DNA of 53,686 nucleotides from an uncultured Bacteroidales bacterium (GTDB lineage Bacteria > Bacteroidota > Bacteroidia > Bacteroidales > Muribaculaceae), in assembly GCA_902782465.1 (NCBI GenBank), contig CACZNH010000007.1, positions 1-53,686 on the forward strand. The letters are read 5' to 3'. Below the pieces are notes generated by a model. The model saw only the letters and a list, made by a program, of their open reading frames with translations. It was not told the DNA's origin and made no database searches. The position numbers and the translations under genes were made by a program. Below, one piece after another: positions 33,368 to 41,648 of the stretch. The first letter of the stretch is position 1. The number at the start of each line of letters is the position of its first letter.

Positions 33368-34201
33368 CTAGGGTTTGGATGGCGAGGGGGCCATTGAATA
33401 GACGATGTCGCGCAGGCGGGCGGCTTCCTGCTTGGGATGTGAAGCATCCAGCGTGGACCAGGGAATGGGCTCACCGATAAAGACCCGCAAGGTGCTGCCA
33501 CTCTGCTTCAGCATCTCCTTGGGCAGGAAAATGAGCTCGATATTGAACTTGATGCCCAATTTCTTGCGCCACTTGGCGAAGCGGTAGAACATCTTGGAAT
33601 TGCGGGCATCAAAGAATACGGGGACGATGTCGCGCTGGTAGCCAGTGGCATGCACGACAGGAGTCTTTTGCCACTGCAGGTCGGCGATGGAGCCGTCATC
33701 CTGCATGCGCGAGCACAGACCGGCAGGGAAGGTAATGAACTGGTTATCGCTCTTGAGCGCTTCCTCGATCTGGGTTGCATAGGAACGCGACTGGCTGCCG
33801 TACTTGTTCACGGGCAGGAACACGCCGCGCAGGGGCTCAACCGCCATGAGCAGGTCATTGACCAGAAACTTGATATTACGGTGATAACGGTTACCCATCA
33901 GCGAGATGAGCGCCAGGCCGTCAAGACCGCCAAGGGGGTGATTAGAGACGAACATAAAGCGCCCGTCAGACAGTTTGTCCAGTCCTTCGGCCTCGACCTT
34001 GATGTTCATCTCATCAAGCGCAGCAGTGGCGGCATCAACACTGTTCTTGCCCGCCATTTTCTGGAGGATGGTATTGAGTTGGTCCTGGCAGATGACACGC
34101 TCCAACCACCGCACCACAGCGCGGGGAATGTAACGGTAATGTCGGGGAAGACGTTCCCTCAACACTTTATCCACGTCAATTCTCATTGGTTCGGCGTTCA
34201 T
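33368..34201 (-). CDS. Amino-acid lipid O-acyltransferase (GlsA-like, PlsC superfamily)
   Basis: 277 residues from the ATG at 34201. A PlsC-type acyltransferase with the catalytic block NHPLGGLDG (His88, Asp94), FPAGLCSRM and VPVFFDARNS. The 7-residue His-Asp spacing, as opposed to HX4D, fits the O-acyltransferases of ornithine/glycine lipid synthesis. It heads a four-gene operon (this gene, the GlsB-like gene, the Wzi-like gene, the lipocalin-like gene). The promoter's TAACTTTG at 34233-34240 lies next to an in-frame ATG at 34231, so that earlier ATG is not the start. Confidence 0.8.
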   Translation of the reverse strand: MNAEPMRIDVDKVLRERLPRHYRYIPRAVVRWLERVICQDQLNTILQKMAGKNSVDAATAALDEMNIKVEAEGLDKLSDGRFMFVSNHPLGGLDGLALISLMGNRYHRNIKFLVNDLLMAVEPLRGVFLPVNKYGSQSRSYATQIEEALKSDNQFITFPAGLCSRMQDDGSIADLQWQKTPVVHATGYQRDIVPVFFDARNSKMFYRFAKWRKKLGIKFNIELIFLPKEMLKQSGSTLRVFIGEPIPWSTLDASHPKQEAARLRDIVYSMAPSPSKP

Positions 34202-34232
34202 TTTCAAGTTCCCTCGTTTGATGAAAAACATA

Positions 34233-34311
34233 CAAAGTTAGTATTTTTAGATGAAAACGGAAAACCATCAGGGAAAAAATTTGTCTAAAACAGTAAAAAG
34301 TGCTACTTTTG
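34233..34311. promoter_or_regulatory. Divergent promoters: lipid operon and membrane protein
   Basis: For the operon, minus-strand TAACTTTG at 34233-34240. For the membrane protein at 34332, plus-strand TTTG (34280-34283), 20 bases, TACTTTTG (34304-34311), a canonical pair. Confidence 0.7.
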
Positions 34312-34331
34312 CAGTTTAAAACAGACCATTA

Positions 34332-35819
34332 ATGCGACGCAAAGACACCGAAACGAGGCAAGGATTGACTATGCCAAAGCTATTGCTTATGATAGCCGAG
34401 GTCATTGCCGTAGCTATTCTGGCCACAGTTGCCTGCAAGCATTTCGGCTGGAACGACGGCATGCGCATTACCTGTTCTTTTTTTATCGCGTACCTTGTCC
34501 CCAGAATCATTCTCACGCGTTCCAGAGGCTACTCGGTGGCAGCAGGATTTATCCTGTTGGCAATAGCCGTCATGATTATACCAGTTGACATCCTCAGGCT
34601 CATGTCCTGGACCAGACTGGATGAATTCTCGCTGGCATTTCCCAACATACAGGGCGACGGCCGCACATACTACAAGGGGGCACTCGCAATCTACAACAGC
34701 ACACAAACCAGTATGGAGAATCTGGTACAACCCGGACTCTCTATCATCATTGTCGGCTTGTGGAAACTGTTCGGCGTGAGTGTCGTGTGGCCACAGGCTA
34801 TGAACCTGATGTTTACGCTCACATCGGTAGTGCTCACGGGTCTCACCACTCGGCGACTGCTCACGGGGCGAGTAACCCTGCAGGCGACAACCCTGGTAGT
34901 GATGGGTATGGCCTTGTGCGCAATGCTGTTTCACTACCTGGTTATGGGAACCAGCATCCTCAAGGAGGGAACCATCTATGTTGCCTTGGCGATGGCGGGT
35001 TTCTCGCTGGCGGCAATGGCGGCACGTGACGAGGAGCGGCACTCGCCGTGGCGTGACATCGTCCTGCTCGTGATGGCTGCGGTACTGATTACCATCGTGC
35101 GGGCATCCTATCTTTATTTCCTTATCATGGGTGTGGCACTGATGGCGCTGCCCCACTGGCGCAGGGACTGGACCATGGCGGTGGGGATTATCGTCATGCT
35201 GGTACTGCTGCTGATTGCCGGACGATACCTCGAACTCTTCTCGGTAGAGCGCCACTCTGAGGTTATTGGCGGCGGATGGAACATGAACCGTTTCTACATC
35301 AACAGTGAGACCCAACAGCCTTACAAGTCCCTGCTAGGATACTATTTCCTGTACTCACCGTTGCACCGGCTGCTCTGGCTGCCCATACCGCTGGCTGCCC
35401 AATTCATGTCTCCCCTGCCCTGGACCCACATTGACGGTGCCAGCTACATCAACCTCATGAGCCGTTTCACATGGGGATGGTATGCCATCGGCGGCATTTC
35501 ACTGTTCTATTTCGTTGTCCTCAGCTGGCGACGCAGCGAAAACATGGGTGCCTGGCCCTGGTGGCCAGCCCTGGTTTTCACCGCTATTGCACACGTCATG
35601 GCGGGTTCGGTGGTCAGATATGTGCTACCTGTGCAGCCGTTGTTCGTCCCTGTGGCAGTCTATGTGCTGGGAGGCTTATACCATGGGCGATGGCGACGCC
35701 AGTTCCGCATCTGGACCATCGTTTACATCATCCTGCTGATTGCCGCACTGATTATCTGTTTCAAGTTCAAACAGGGCTTCTTTGACCCCTGGCTGCCCGA
35801 GCCGCCCATTACCGAATAA
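34332..35819 (+). CDS. Polytopic membrane protein, possibly a GT-C glycosyltransferase
   Basis: 495 residues with about ten to twelve membrane segments and almost no large soluble part. A short acidic loop between early segments (LDEFSLAFPNIQGDGRTYYKG, about 96-116) is reminiscent of the catalytic loop of GT-C type sugar or arabinosyl transferases, but no definite motif is present. Function not assigned. It is divergent from the lipid operon, with its own perfect promoter. In a Bacteroidales envelope cluster a glycan-transfer role is plausible. Confidence 0.6.
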   Translation: MRRKDTETRQGLTMPKLLLMIAEVIAVAILATVACKHFGWNDGMRITCSFFIAYLVPRIILTRSRGYSVAAGFILLAIAVMIIPVDILRLMSWTRLDEFSLAFPNIQGDGRTYYKGALAIYNSTQTSMENLVQPGLSIIIVGLWKLFGVSVVWPQAMNLMFTLTSVVLTGLTTRRLLTGRVTLQATTLVVMGMALCAMLFHYLVMGTSILKEGTIYVALAMAGFSLAAMAARDEERHSPWRDIVLLVMAAVLITIVRASYLYFLIMGVALMALPHWRRDWTMAVGIIVMLVLLLIAGRYLELFSVERHSEVIGGGWNMNRFYINSETQQPYKSLLGYYFLYSPLHRLLWLPIPLAAQFMSPLPWTHIDGASYINLMSRFTWGWYAIGGISLFYFVVLSWRRSENMGAWPWWPALVFTAIAHVMAGSVVRYVLPVQPLFVPVAVYVLGGLYHGRWRRQFRIWTIVYIILLIAALIICFKFKQGFFDPWLPEPPITE

Positions 35820-35995
35820 CCCTGTCGGTGCGTCAATACCCTGCCGTTTTTACCCTTCCGTTTGTCGGTTGAATTGCCTGCTTCATCGTCTATGAGGCGG
35901 TGCTTATCGTTTTTGGCAGTGTTCTAGATAAACCTCTCGCTCTGCTTGGGGTCTAAATGCCAAACAGACAATAACAATCATCAATTTGACCGACT

Positions 35996-36670
35996 ATGAA
36001 AAGGATTATACTATTATCGATACTGTGCACCCTGCTGGCAATGCCCGCACTGGCGCAACCTGGTTACGGATTCGGACGTCCCCGTGTGCAGACGGTGGGA
36101 CGGCATGGCAACGAGTATGTGGCATGGCACAGTTACTATTTCGGTTTCAGGGTAGGCCTGAACGCCTCACACGTGGCAAGCGACAGTCCGCTGCTCGACG
36201 GCAGCGGTGTCAAGACCGGACTCAATATCGGAGTGGCTGCCGGCACCCAGCTCACTTATCGTGCCCCGCTGTTCCTTGAGACCGGACTCTACTACAGCCA
36301 GAAGGGCAGCAAGAGCGGCTCGGGCAACGATAAGTTCACCTACGACCTGAACTATCTGGAGGTGCCCTTAATCATCAAGTACAAGCACTTCATCGGCAAC
36401 CACACGAGCATTCAGCCCTATGCGGGCGGTTATTTGGCAGTCGCCACCGACGGCGACATCAAGAACTACGGTTCGAGAACAGCCTTCAGCTCCTTCGAGG
36501 ACGGATACTTCAACCGATTTGACGGTGGATTGAAACTGGGCTGCGGAGTGGGATTCAATATGGTCTATATCGATGCCAGCTATGACATCGGACTGAGCGA
36601 TATCGGACAGGACTCGTTCGACGACACCCACAACGGATGTTTCACGCTCAACGTCGGCATCAACTTCTAG
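35996..36670 (+). CDS. Outer membrane beta-barrel protein (PorT-like)
   Basis: 224 residues. A signal peptide ends ALAQ (about residue 21). The rest is a small barrel: YYFGFRVGLNASHVAS, PLFLETGLYYSQKGSK, LNYLEVPLIIKYK, and a final FTLNVGINF with a terminal aromatic. This is the OMP_b-brl_2/PorT family, common in Bacteroidetes. The role is not known. Preceded by a 176-base spacer with nothing recognisable; followed by the two Tyr-rich lipoproteins. Confidence 0.8.
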   Translation: MKRIILLSILCTLLAMPALAQPGYGFGRPRVQTVGRHGNEYVAWHSYYFGFRVGLNASHVASDSPLLDGSGVKTGLNIGVAAGTQLTYRAPLFLETGLYYSQKGSKSGSGNDKFTYDLNYLEVPLIIKYKHFIGNHTSIQPYAGGYLAVATDGDIKNYGSRTAFSSFEDGYFNRFDGGLKLGCGVGFNMVYIDASYDIGLSDIGQDSFDDTHNGCFTLNVGINF

Positions 36671-36725
36671 GAGCTGACGGCTTATACGCTCCCTATCAAC
36701 TATTCACAATTAAAAAGTAAGTGCT

Positions 36726-37256
36726 ATGAAAAAGATATATAACATACTGCTTCTCGCAGTAATCTCCATGACCATTGTGTCATGTGACACGGCACCCTAC
36801 TATCTGGACACGCCTCCCTATATCGATAGGATTATGGGCTGCTGGGAGTCCTACTACGGTTTTGATTGCTACGGTGAATATGACATTTGGGGCAGCGACG
36901 TCGTGCGTTATGATTTCTACTCCAACAGCACCGGACGCCTCATCTTCTATTCCTACTATGGACTCACCTACATCAGCTTTGAATGGGAGACCAACGGAAG
37001 CCAGCTCAGCATCTGGTACTCTGATGGTGGCTTCGAGAATCTGTACTACGGCTTCAACGATTACGGTGACCTGGTTCTCTCTTATACCGAGTTTTATCAC
37101 GAGTATGAGGTTTTCCGTCCCGCAGGTTACTATTTCGAGCAGGGAAAGAGTATTGACCCGGCCAAGGCCAAGTGCTTCGACCCCGCGACGGACGAGAGAC
37201 CCAAGCAGGCCATCATGAAGGAAAGAGCATCAACTTTTGAAAAAACTAACAGCTAA
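36726..37256 (+). CDS. Tyr-rich lipoprotein, first of a tandem pair
   Basis: 176 residues. The lipobox VSC lipidates Cys20. The mature protein is unusually rich in tyrosine and aromatic dipeptides: MGCWESYYGFDCYGEYDI, VVRYDFYSNSTGR, LIFYSYYGLTYISFEWE, LYYGFNDYGDLVLSYTEF. The G-W at the start and the strand spacing suggest a lipocalin-like barrel. A paralogue, about 70% similar by eye, follows after 65 bases. No family name is known to me. It carries two cysteines (in CWESYYGFDCYG) that the paralogue lacks. Confidence 0.75.
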   Translation: MKKIYNILLLAVISMTIVSCDTAPYYLDTPPYIDRIMGCWESYYGFDCYGEYDIWGSDVVRYDFYSNSTGRLIFYSYYGLTYISFEWETNGSQLSIWYSDGGFENLYYGFNDYGDLVLSYTEFYHEYEVFRPAGYYFEQGKSIDPAKAKCFDPATDERPKQAIMKERASTFEKTNS

Positions 37257-37281
37257 TTGCTGATTGCTGACAGCTTTTTAC

Positions 37282-37289
37282 TACCTTTG
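37282..37289 (+). promoter_or_regulatory. Promoter -7 box of the second Tyr-rich gene
   Basis: TACCTTTG at 37282-37289. Thus the second copy can be expressed apart from the first, despite their closeness. The bases before it (37248-37275) are a self-similar spacer of GCT-ATTGC words. Confidence 0.55.
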
Positions 37290-37321
37290 TAGATTATTCA
37301 CAACTCTAAACGATACATGCT

Positions 37322-37813
37322 ATGAAAAAGTTATACTACATGCTGCTCTTCGCAGTAATTTCCATGACCATGGTGTCATGTGACGAATGGGACTCGCCCT
37401 ACTATGTCGACGACATCGTGGGCAGTTGGGAATCCTATTACGGATATGACGGATACGGGGAATACGACATCCGGGGATATGATGTGGTGCGTTATGATTT
37501 CTACTCCGACCACACGGGACGCTTCACGTACTATTCCTATATGGGTCTCACCTATATCGACTTTGATTGGGATACCAGCGGCCATCGGCTCAAAATCTGG
37601 TACACCAACGGCAAATACGAGGATCTGTATTACGGCTTCGACAACTACGGTTACCTGATTCTGTCCTATACCAAACGTTTCTACGAGTATGAGGTATTCC
37701 GTCCCTCGGGATTCTACTACGAGCAGGGGAAGAGCATTGACCCGACTCAAGCCAAGAGTTTCGACCCCGCAACGGACGAGATACCCAGGATAGCGACCAA
37801 GAAGGACAACTGA
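37322..37813 (+). CDS. Tyr-rich lipoprotein, second of a tandem pair
   Basis: 163 residues, same layout as the first copy: lipobox VSC (Cys20), IVGSWESYYGYDGYGEYDI, VVRYDFYSDHTGR, LKIWYTNGKYEDLYYGFDNYG, FRPSGFYYEQGKSIDP. Tyrosine makes up about 25 of the roughly 143 mature residues. The tandem copy, similar leaders (TATTCACAA near the start) and differing cysteine content point to duplication followed by drift. A strong terminator follows (37850-37889). Function unknown. Confidence 0.75.
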   Translation: MKKLYYMLLFAVISMTMVSCDEWDSPYYVDDIVGSWESYYGYDGYGEYDIRGYDVVRYDFYSDHTGRFTYYSYMGLTYIDFDWDTSGHRLKIWYTNGKYEDLYYGFDNYGYLILSYTKRFYEYEVFRPSGFYYEQGKSIDPTQAKSFDPATDEIPRIATKKDN

Positions 37814-37849
37814 TGCCTCCGCCACGGTGCGAGAAGCCATCAAAAAATA

Positions 37850-37889
37850 CAGCCGCGGGCATGATGTCATGCCCGCGGCTGCATTTTTT
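37850..37889. terminator. Strong hairpin after the Tyr-rich pair
   Basis: CAGCCGCGGGCATGA (37850-37864) and TCATGCCCGCGGCTG (37867-37881) form a perfect 15-bp stem, followed by ATTTTTT on the plus strand. The converging Na/Pi gene ends at 37915. Confidence 0.92.
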
Positions 37890-37914
37890 CTTGACGGCAA
37901 GGCCCGGCGGGCCG

Positions 37915-39744
37915 TTACACGATGGGCTTAGCGGTCTTCTCAGGATTCAGCTCGCCGATGGGCAGGCCGCTGGTCACCGATGAGCTGCGGCGCATGATGT
38001 CCTCCATGCTGTCGATGACGTTGACGATAAAGTCGCCCAACTTCTCGGCCTCGCACACGATGTCCATATAGAAGATGCCCGCCTTGTAGGGGTATTTCTT
38101 CTGGTTGACGTTCTCGATATTCTCGGTGCGGCACAGGTTGCGGAAGTTGTTGATTTCGCGCTCCTTGTTGTAGTTGCGCATCAGGTCCTCGGCCGAAACG
38201 TTGTCGATGTCGGTGAGTACCATGAGCATGTTGGTCATCGCCTCGCTCACCAGCTTGAGCATCTCGTCGATGTTCTTGTAGTTGTACTCGTTGAAGTGGG
38301 CATCGGCCTCCTCCTTGCGCACCAGCGCCTTGGCGATGTTGTTGCAGCTGTCGCCGATGCTCTCCAGCTCGCTGATGATGCTCAGCAGGCTCGAGACGCG
38401 GGCCTTGGCCTCACTGCTCAAGCGACCGTCCAGCACCTTGTTGAGGTAACTGCCGATTTCAAATTCCATACGGTCGGTGATGTCCTCATATTTCTGGACA
38501 CGCGACAGAATCTTGTTAAATTCGGGTGTGCCGGTCTTGGTGTGCACGAGTTCCTTGACCATGCCCAGCATACGCTCCACGCGGCCGGCAAACACGACAA
38601 TCTCCCTCTGAGCCTGGGCGATATTCAACTCGCTGGCGCTCATCAGACCACCCTGGATATACTTCAGTTGGAATTCCTCGTCCTCCTTCTTCCTGCTCTT
38701 GATGATGGCATTGAGCAACTTCACATACAACTTGGTGAACCAAATCATAATCAGCAGGTTGAAGAACTTGAAGATGGTGTGGAACATCGTCATGCCGATG
38801 GCCATGGGGCCTGTCAACGTCTTCAGCGTCTCTTCATCGACATTCACGCCATTCTTCACCGTATTATACAACGCCTGGGGGTCACCCATGCCGAACAGGT
38901 CTTTCATCACCCAGGTCACCATCGACACAAACGGTTGGAAGATAATCAGCACCCACACCGCGCCGAACAGGTTGAACAGGGCGTGACCCAGCGCGGCCTT
39001 CTTGGCCTCGGCATTACCGCCCAGCGATGCCAGCAGCGGGGTAATGCTCGTACCGATGCTGGCACCCAGCACCATCGCACACGCTATGTCAAACGAAATC
39101 CATCCCTTGGCAGCCATAATCAGCACGATGGCAAAGGTTGCAGCACTCGACTGGATAACCATCGTCACTACCCAGCCCACCAGCGTGAAGAACACGATGG
39201 ACAGGAAACCCATCGAGGTGAACTCCTGCAGACCGGCAAAAATCTCGGGCGACTTGGACAGGTCAGGCACATTGGCACTGATGGCATCCAGACCCATGAA
39301 CAGGAACACAAAACCGATGAGCAACTCGCCCACGTTCTTGTAGTTGTTCCGCTTGATGAAAAGCATGGGAACGGCAAAGAACAGGATGGGCAGCAGGAAC
39401 GCCGACATCTTGAACTTGAAGCCGAAGACGGCAATAATCCACTCGGTGAACGTCGTACCCAGGGCGGCACCAAAGCTCACGGCAAGTGACTGCTCCAGCG
39501 GCATCAGACCAGCGTTGACAAAGCTGACGACCATCGACACCGATGCCGACGAACTCTGAATCAGGGCGGTGATGACAACGCCGGTGACAACGGCAAGAAA
39601 ACGGTTCTTGGTCATCCAGGCAAGGATGGAACGCAAACGGCTACCGGCAGCTTTCTGCAAACCTTCACTCATGATTTTCATACCATAGAGGAAGAGGCAC
39701 ACTGCACCTAGCAACGAGAGGAAATCAATCAGGGAATATTCCAT
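37915..39744 (-). CDS. Na/Pi cotransporter family protein with PhoU-like domain
   Basis: 609 residues. The N-terminal two-thirds has the inverted-repeat transporter motifs ALIQSSSASVSMVVSFVNAG and VVTMVIQSSAATFAIVLIMA, with the typical QSS signatures. The C-terminal 200 residues form helical PhoU-like bundles (ERMLGMVKELVHTK, ISELESIGDSCNNIAKAL). Such NptA/YjbB proteins move phosphate with sodium and the PhoU part is thought to regulate them. Single gene; divergent from the beta-helix protein. Confidence 0.93.
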   Translation of the reverse strand: MEYSLIDFLSLLGAVCLFLYGMKIMSEGLQKAAGSRLRSILAWMTKNRFLAVVTGVVITALIQSSSASVSMVVSFVNAGLMPLEQSLAVSFGAALGTTFTEWIIAVFGFKFKMSAFLLPILFFAVPMLFIKRNNYKNVGELLIGFVFLFMGLDAISANVPDLSKSPEIFAGLQEFTSMGFLSIVFFTLVGWVVTMVIQSSAATFAIVLIMAAKGWISFDIACAMVLGASIGTSITPLLASLGGNAEAKKAALGHALFNLFGAVWVLIIFQPFVSMVTWVMKDLFGMGDPQALYNTVKNGVNVDEETLKTLTGPMAIGMTMFHTIFKFFNLLIMIWFTKLYVKLLNAIIKSRKKEDEEFQLKYIQGGLMSASELNIAQAQREIVVFAGRVERMLGMVKELVHTKTGTPEFNKILSRVQKYEDITDRMEFEIGSYLNKVLDGRLSSEAKARVSSLLSIISELESIGDSCNNIAKALVRKEEADAHFNEYNYKNIDEMLKLVSEAMTNMLMVLTDIDNVSAEDLMRNYNKEREINNFRNLCRTENIENVNQKKYPYKAGIFYMDIVCEAEKLGDFIVNVIDSMEDIMRRSSSVTSGLPIGELNPEKTAKPIV

Positions 39745-39783
39745 TGAACATCAAGTGTTAGTGTAATCTTACTTTTTCGGTCA

Positions 39784-39821
39784 CAAAATTATAAAAAAAA
39801 TTGGAAAAAACACTAACTTTG
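39784..39821. promoter_or_regulatory. Facing promoter boxes between the Na/Pi gene and the beta-helix gene
   Basis: Minus-strand TAATTTTG at 39784-39791 and plus-strand TAACTTTG at 39814-39821, 22 bases apart. Distal boxes would overlap each other's core, so mutual interference is likely if both are active. Confidence 0.5.
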
Positions 39822-39907
39822 TGGCGGCTTGTGGATAAAACCCTATTTTTTTCGCTTGCATTCAACCATTTATTCACCTCAATTATTAATTAAACACAAA
39901 CTTGTTT

Positions 39908-41293
39908 ATGAAGAAATTTTACGCTTTTCTGGCTCTGGCAGCTATGGCTGTTGGAGCAAACGCCCAAGGTTTTGTCAGCGATGGAACCGGCAACGTGTAC
40001 ACTTTTAATGCCCTGAGCCAGATCGAAGGCACCGGCGTGACTGTTCAGGACGATGGTTCCTACCTCGTGAGCGCCGACTTCACCATCAGCGAGGGCGACG
40101 TGCTGAAGATCGAAAACAACGACATCATCAAGATGGCCCACAACGTGAGAATCACCATCGACGGTGATGCCGACTTCGCTCCCGCCGACACTGCTGTCGT
40201 TACCGGCGACGGTGTCAAGGATTCCAACCCCAAGGGCTTCTGGATGATGGGCGAGAACGGCAACGCCACGCTCAAGAACGTGACCTTTGAGTATGTGGGC
40301 ATCACCTTTGGCGGCGCTAACAGCAGCCTCACTGCCGACAACTGCACCTTCACCCTCTACAACGGCAAGCTCTCCAGCTCGGGTGCCATCTCGTTCAATG
40401 CCTCGTGTGACAACAACATCATCGAGAACTGCTACTTTATCGAGAACACCGTCAATGCCATCGGCAACGGTGCCACCAACCCCGTGGGACTCATCATCCG
40501 CAACTGCCTGTTCTGGCACAACGTGACCTCTAACCGCAACAAGCCCCAGATCAACCTCACCGTGGGTGGTCCCTATAATGTGGCCATCTACGACAACCAG
40601 GTTATCGGCGGCCAGTTCACCATGTCGGGCGGCATCGGCCTGAGCAACATGATGGGCCTGGGCCACAGCGGCATCAACATCATCGAGAACAACTACATCA
40701 CCGAGAACCGCTACGGCATCACCACCATCGGTAGCATGGACTGCGACATCATCAACAACACGATGATTGACAACTGCTACGAGACCAACCCCAACAATGG
40801 CGGCAGCTGCATCAGCGTCTATGACAGCTCCAGCAGTAGCAACATCTACATCGAGGGCAACTGGATGGAAGGCGGATTCTGGGGCATCACCATCGTCACC
40901 GGAACGCCCAATGTCAACGTGGGCAAGGTCGAGGACCCCAATGCCGAAGACTACAACCCCGGCAACAACACCTTCGTCAACAACGGCTTTGATGGCGCCT
41001 TATATGACCTTTACAACAACGGCACCGGAACCGTATATGCCCAGGGCAACACCTGGAACGTAGCCGAGCAGACCGAGGAGGCCATCGAGGAGGTCATCTA
41101 CCACCAGGTCGATGACCCCAGCAAGGGTCTCGTCATCTTCATGCCTCCCCACCAGGACGATGACACCGCAGTCGAGGAAATCAATGCCACCCAGCAGGCC
41201 GACGGCCTCTACTACAACCTGATGGGTATCCCCACCAGCAATCCCACCAGCGGCATCTATATCAAGGGCGGCAAGAAGATTCTCGTGAAGTAA
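39908..41293 (+). CDS. Secreted right-handed beta-helix protein with sorting-like tail
   Basis: 461 residues from the ATG at 39908. A signal peptide ends ANAQG. Residues about 100-370 are beta-helix coils with stacked Asn and aromatic residues (NNIIENCYFIENTVNAIGNG, INIIENNYITENRYGITTIG). The last 30 residues (DGLYYNLMGIPTSNPTSGIY, then a Gly-Lys-Lys end) match the short C-terminal motif that many Prevotella-like secreted proteins carry. The ligand is not known; carbohydrate binding or cleavage is typical for the fold. It ends with a 25-base hairpin at 41294-41318. An in-frame TTG at 39902 is a poorer start. Confidence 0.72.
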   Translation: MKKFYAFLALAAMAVGANAQGFVSDGTGNVYTFNALSQIEGTGVTVQDDGSYLVSADFTISEGDVLKIENNDIIKMAHNVRITIDGDADFAPADTAVVTGDGVKDSNPKGFWMMGENGNATLKNVTFEYVGITFGGANSSLTADNCTFTLYNGKLSSSGAISFNASCDNNIIENCYFIENTVNAIGNGATNPVGLIIRNCLFWHNVTSNRNKPQINLTVGGPYNVAIYDNQVIGGQFTMSGGIGLSNMMGLGHSGINIIENNYITENRYGITTIGSMDCDIINNTMIDNCYETNPNNGGSCISVYDSSSSSNIYIEGNWMEGGFWGITIVTGTPNVNVGKVEDPNAEDYNPGNNTFVNNGFDGALYDLYNNGTGTVYAQGNTWNVAEQTEEAIEEVIYHQVDDPSKGLVIFMPPHQDDDTAVEEINATQQADGLYYNLMGIPTSNPTSGIYIKGGKKILVK

Positions 41294-41364
41294 GTTCAAG
41301 CGGCTGTGCCGCTCGAACTGATTAGAGATGAGTGATTAGCGATTAGTGAAATCGCCCCCACAAC

Positions 41365-41399
41365 AGAGCCGCGACCCATTTTGAGGTCGCGGCTCTTTC
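41365..41399 (+). terminator. Terminator after the beta-helix gene
   Basis: AGAGCCGCGACC (41365-41376) and GGTCGCGGCTCT (41385-41396), a perfect 12-bp stem, then TTCATT. Confidence 0.85.
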
Positions 41400-41443
41400 A
41401 TTGCAACACCCACATCCACAACACATTACACCGACCTTCACAA

Positions 41444-41480
41444 TTTTTATAGAAATTCTATAATAGAAATCCTATAAAAA
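41444..41480. repeat. 37-bp nested inverted repeat
   Basis: Outer arms TTTTTATAG (41444-41452) and CTATAAAAA (41472-41480); inner arms TTCTAT and ATAGAA around a single base. Very AT-rich, so the DNA could melt or bind a regulator. Confidence 0.6.
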
Positions 41481-41510
41481 TCGCCAATAATGATTCGTGG
41501 TGCTTTTTGA

Positions 41511-41593
41511 AACACGAATGGCCACCAATATCCATGAATGGTCAATAATAAATGATTTATGATAATTCATGGGAATTCATGGCCATTCGTGTT
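41511..41593. repeat. 83-bp imperfect palindrome, copy 2
   Basis: Starts AACACGAATGGCCACCAATA and ends TTCATGGCCATTCGTGTT. It is related to the palindrome at 13621-13700. It ends 17 bases before the -7 box of metG. Confidence 0.75.
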
Positions 41594-41610
41594 ATTCAAA
41601 AACTTTTTAC

Positions 41611-41618
41611 TACCTTTG
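41611..41618 (+). promoter_or_regulatory. metG promoter -7 box
   Basis: TACCTTTG at 41611-41618. The stretch where the distal box should be (about 41586-41590) is inside the palindrome. Confidence 0.55.
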
Positions 41619-41648
41619 CACTTCAATTGAAAACAATTAAATGATTAT

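Larger units (their letters stand above)
41294..41648. repeat. 355-base gap: hairpins, self-similar spacer and palindromes before metG
   Basis: In order: the hairpin right after the beta-helix gene (41294-41318), TTAG-type micro-repeats (about 41319-41350), a strong 12-bp terminator stem (41365-41396), a nested inverted repeat (41444-41480), an 83-bp palindrome (41511-41593), and the metG -7 box TACCTTTG (41611-41618). No ORF was seen. Confidence 0.6.
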
